Notes under the pieces: generated by a model
The model's input: the letters and a program-made list of their open reading frames with translations, nothing else
Databases searched by the model: none
What the model was told of the DNA's origin: nothing
Virus record (IMG/VR): IMGVR_UViG_3300044646_000007
Location: 1 to 21,673 of that record
Reading direction: 5' to 3' (one strand)
DNA length: 21,673 bases
From: a virus
Program-made: the position numbers and the translations under genes
In this document: in pieces, positions 20,537 through 21,673 of the stretch
How the letters are laid out: each line of letters begins with the position of its first letter
Numbering within the stretch: the first letter of the stretch is position 1

Positions 20537-20809
20537 CTAACAGTTCCAGTTCTTTAATGATGCCTTTGCCCGTTCTGCTGGGCCTTTGGCGTGCTTGACC
20601 ACCCCTTCCATTCTCGCGCAGAAGGACGCTTTGCGTCCAGCGTCGGCCTTCGTTTTCGGGTTTGGTGCTGGTGGTTTTAAATTTGAGTCATTCTTGCGGT
20701 TGTATTCAGCACGACCTTTTGCGGTCATACCCGCGCCCTTCTCGGTCGGGTTGTAGTTCTTGCCCTTGCCGGTGGTCGTTTTGGATATCGGTTTGTCGTG
20801 CTTTGCCAT
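20537..20809 (-). CDS. 90-aa basic phage protein with NWNC end
   Basis: ATG directly follows the GroES-like stop. The sequence has GKGKNYNPTEKGAGMTAKGR, then AEYNRKNDSNLKPPAP, RKASFCARMEGVVKHAKGP and the end SLKNWNC. I recognise the KGAG(L/M)TAKGRAxYNRxxxSNLKxP...RKxSFCARM...WNC pattern as a recurrent small phage protein, but I cannot attach a function. It is strongly basic, with two cysteines. It could be a minor virion or DNA-binding protein. The next gene starts 9 bp downstream. Confidence 0.7.
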   Translation of the reverse strand: MAKHDKPISKTTTGKGKNYNPTEKGAGMTAKGRAEYNRKNDSNLKPPAPNPKTKADAGRKASFCARMEGVVKHAKGPAERAKASLKNWNC

Positions 20810-21067
20810 TTAATGCTCCACGATCATGGCGACATCGCCTTCCTGAATGATCTGGTAGTCCTGACCCTCAAACTCATGGACAGGCCAGTCTAAATAGCTG
20901 CCGTTGCCGTATTTAACAAAGTCGCCCACCTTCGTGTCGCGCACCGCTGGGCCAACGGCAACCACCGTGCCTTCGTTAAACGGCTCTTTATTGGGAACAT
21001 AAAGAATGTCCGACAGTCTGCGGACTTCAGGCTTGATAACAATGCGATCACGCAACGGCTTAAGCAT
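20810..21067 (-). CDS. groES: GroES-like co-chaperonin (Cpn10)
   Basis: 85 aa from ATG 21067, with an SD (GGGAG) just upstream. An upstream in-frame start at 21136 would add 23 residues unlike GroES. The start LKPLRDRIVIKPEV (2-15) matches the conserved GroES N terminus. The mobile loop (about 16-32) has the hydrophobic triplet ILY (21-23) in the place of GroES IVL, which contacts GroEL. GTVVAVGP, TKVGDFVKYGNGSYL and the end EGDVAMIVEH follow the GroES fold. At 85 residues it is shorter than E. coli GroES (97). The roof hairpin between AVGP and VGD is reduced to a few residues. It probably forms a heptamer that caps host GroEL for folding phage proteins, the coat being the main candidate. It overlaps the previous gene by 8 bp. 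Confidence 0.92.
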   Translation of the reverse strand: MLKPLRDRIVIKPEVRRLSDILYVPNKEPFNEGTVVAVGPAVRDTKVGDFVKYGNGSYLDWPVHEFEGQDYQIIQEGDVAMIVEH

Positions 21068-21263
21068 TAGGTTTTCTCCCTCTTTTTTTAGGTTCCGCTT
21101 GCGCCATAACGTCATAGACCGGCACCGACGTAACAACGCTTAACTGGTGTTCGCCGCACCAGTCCATTTCGTGTTTGTTTTGAGTTTCGGGAAAACGACG
21201 ACACAAGCCCATTACTTGAGCTTGCGTAAAAAATCGGCAGGATTTGCACCGAACATCGCTCAT
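21060..21263 (-). CDS. 67-aa four-cysteine protein with AT-hook-like tail
   Basis: ATG 21263 overlaps the previous stop as ATGA. Cysteines 6, 9, 21 and 36 form CxxC-x11-C-x14-C, in the motif VRCKSCRFF, GLCRRFPET and MDWCGEH, so a zinc or iron-sulfur site is likely. Small phage proteins of this CRFF...GxCRRFP...WCGEH type are common and uncharacterized. The end, EPKKRGRKPNA, contains an RGRKP core like an AT-hook, which suggests DNA contact. It lies directly before the GroES-like gene and overlaps it by 8 bp. Confidence 0.7.
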   Translation of the reverse strand: MSDVRCKSCRFFTQAQVMGLCRRFPETQNKHEMDWCGEHQLSVVTSVPVYDVMAQAEPKKRGRKPNA

Positions 21264-21439
21264 AAAACAGGTTTTCCGCTTTTCATTGCTGCGTTTAACG
21301 CTGCTGCAATTTCTTCAGCAATAGACTGCACTTTCTTCTCGTGCATTCGCTTCATTTTGTGTTCAGCGGGCGTTGCCGCGCGTCCCTTCGTAGATCGCTT
21401 GGCTGATCTTTCCGCTTCTGTATGCGTTTTCGAGTGCAT
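21260..21439 (-). CDS. 59-aa basic protein overlapping the upstream gene
   Basis: ATG 21439 is preferred over the in-frame TTG at 21490 because AGAAAGGG lies at a good distance upstream. The first half is basic and polar (HSKTHTEAERSAKRSTKGRA). The second half is a helix (KKVQSIAEEIAAALNAAMKS) ending in GKPVL. It ends in a 4-bp overlap with the next start. Its first 77 bases also encode the end of the 101-aa gene in another frame, which lowers confidence that both starts are correct. No family is recognised. Confidence 0.5.
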   Translation of the reverse strand: MHSKTHTEAERSAKRSTKGRAATPAEHKMKRMHEKKVQSIAEEIAAALNAAMKSGKPVL

Positions 21440-21668
21440 CGGATAGACCCTTTCTAACCTCAGTATGGTTAAATTTTGGTAATTTGTCAAGACCGCTTAC
21501 CACTGCCGCTTTGCCAGCACCCCGGCTGTTATCAATAGCGACCAAGTGAAAACGGTGGTCATCACCATATTTTTCTTGCAAACGCTCCATCACCTCGCGA
21601 GCGCCTGCGTGGGTTTTGAAATGTTCGTCAATCGGTACTGTTCGACCAGTCCCCATTTCAGCTTCCAT
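21363..21668 (-). CDS. Unrecognised 101-aa protein, possibly extending past the window
   Basis: The first visible ATG is at 21668, 5 bases from the window end, with another in-frame ATG at 21659. The frame stays open to the edge, so the true start may lie outside. Visible sequence includes TVPIDEHFKTHAGAREVMER, then FHLVAIDNSRGAGKAAVVSG and HTEVRKGLSDALENAYRSGK. It is mixed alpha/beta with no motif I can assign. SRGAGK is only superficially like a P-loop and lacks the required GxxxxGK[ST] spacing. The 3' end overlaps the next gene by 77 bp in another frame and contains a promoter-like sequence. Confidence 0.5.
   Translation of the reverse strand: MEAEMGTGRTVPIDEHFKTHAGAREVMERLQEKYGDDHRFHLVAIDNSRGAGKAAVVSGLDKLPKFNHTEVRKGLSDALENAYRSGKISQAIYEGTRGNAR
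21462..21490 (-). promoter_or_regulatory. Candidate sigma70-type promoter inside the 101-aa gene
   Basis: Coding-strand TTGACA at 21490-21485, then 17 bp, then CATACT (4 of 6 matches to TATAAT) at 21467-21462. The expected start would fall near the SD of the 59-aa gene, leaving a very short leader. It could feed the GroES-to-portal genes. Because it lies in coding sequence, chance is possible. Confidence 0.35.
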
Positions 21669-21673
21669 ACGGC

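Noticed and set aside
21067-21136. Longer GroES form starting 23 codons upstream
   Set aside because: The extra residues do not match any GroES N terminus, and the ATG at 21067 has a good SD and the expected LKPLRDR start.
21540-21570. P-loop in the 101-aa protein (SRGAGK)
   Set aside because: Spacing does not fit GxxxxGK[ST] and no Walker B or other NTPase motif follows.
1-21673. CRISPR array, tRNA gene, integrase or att site
   Set aside because: No regularly spaced short repeats, no cloverleaf I could identify and no recombinase motifs were seen on either strand; a computed tRNA scan would be needed to rule out a divergent tRNA.

Overview
The window is about 21.7 kb of a tailed, short-tailed (podovirus-type) double-stranded DNA bacteriophage, carrying the virion-assembly half of the genome. 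Every gene I accept lies on the minus strand, so the window reads right to left. The P22-like set is recognisable from sequence motifs and gene order: small and large terminase, a 746-aa portal, an acidic coiled-coil scaffold, a P22 gp5-type coat protein, gp4- and gp10-type head-completion proteins, then ejection proteins. P22-like phages infect Pseudomonadota, so such a host is likely, but nothing here identifies it. I see no integrase, repressor, replication gene, lysis gene, tRNA or rRNA.

Layout in the direction of transcription. (1) 21668-19106: small genes, many with overlapping ends. They include an unrecognised 101-aa protein, a basic 59-aa protein, a four-cysteine protein, a GroES-type co-chaperonin, a basic phage protein ending in NWNC, a 262-aa beta-rich virion-type protein and four tiny charged proteins of 48-62 aa. 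(2) 19039-12507: terS, terL, portal, scaffold, coat and a 140-aa probable structural protein, closed by a strong intrinsic terminator. (3) 12431-5653: a 6.8-kb cassette of fibre and adhesin-like genes with internal repeats, tandem paralogues, a free-standing tailspike-type head-binding domain and small accessory proteins. (4) 5620-2: gp4-like, gp10-like, a candidate tail needle, a cupin and two internal ejection proteins. The first ejection protein matches the gp7 position and the second the gp20 position. A gp16-like gene, if present, would lie beyond the left edge.

How the genes fit together. TerS and TerL package DNA through the portal into a procapsid built from coat on scaffold. The phage-encoded GroES probably helps fold the coat, since P22-type coat protein is a GroEL/ES client. 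The gp4- and gp10-like proteins close the neck, and the gp7/gp20-like proteins leave with the DNA. Compared with P22, the order is interrupted by the fibre cassette between coat and gp4, where P22 places its single tailspike gene after the ejection genes.

Points that stand out: the co-chaperonin; a fibre-type beta module embedded in the gp4 neck protein; a near-identical direct repeat with a 14-codon vestigial reading frame at the junctions of two paralogous fibre genes; a second inserted module in one of those paralogues; a sharp GC drop in the last third of the left-most gene; and two candidate sigma70-type promoters plus one clear terminator that divide the operon.
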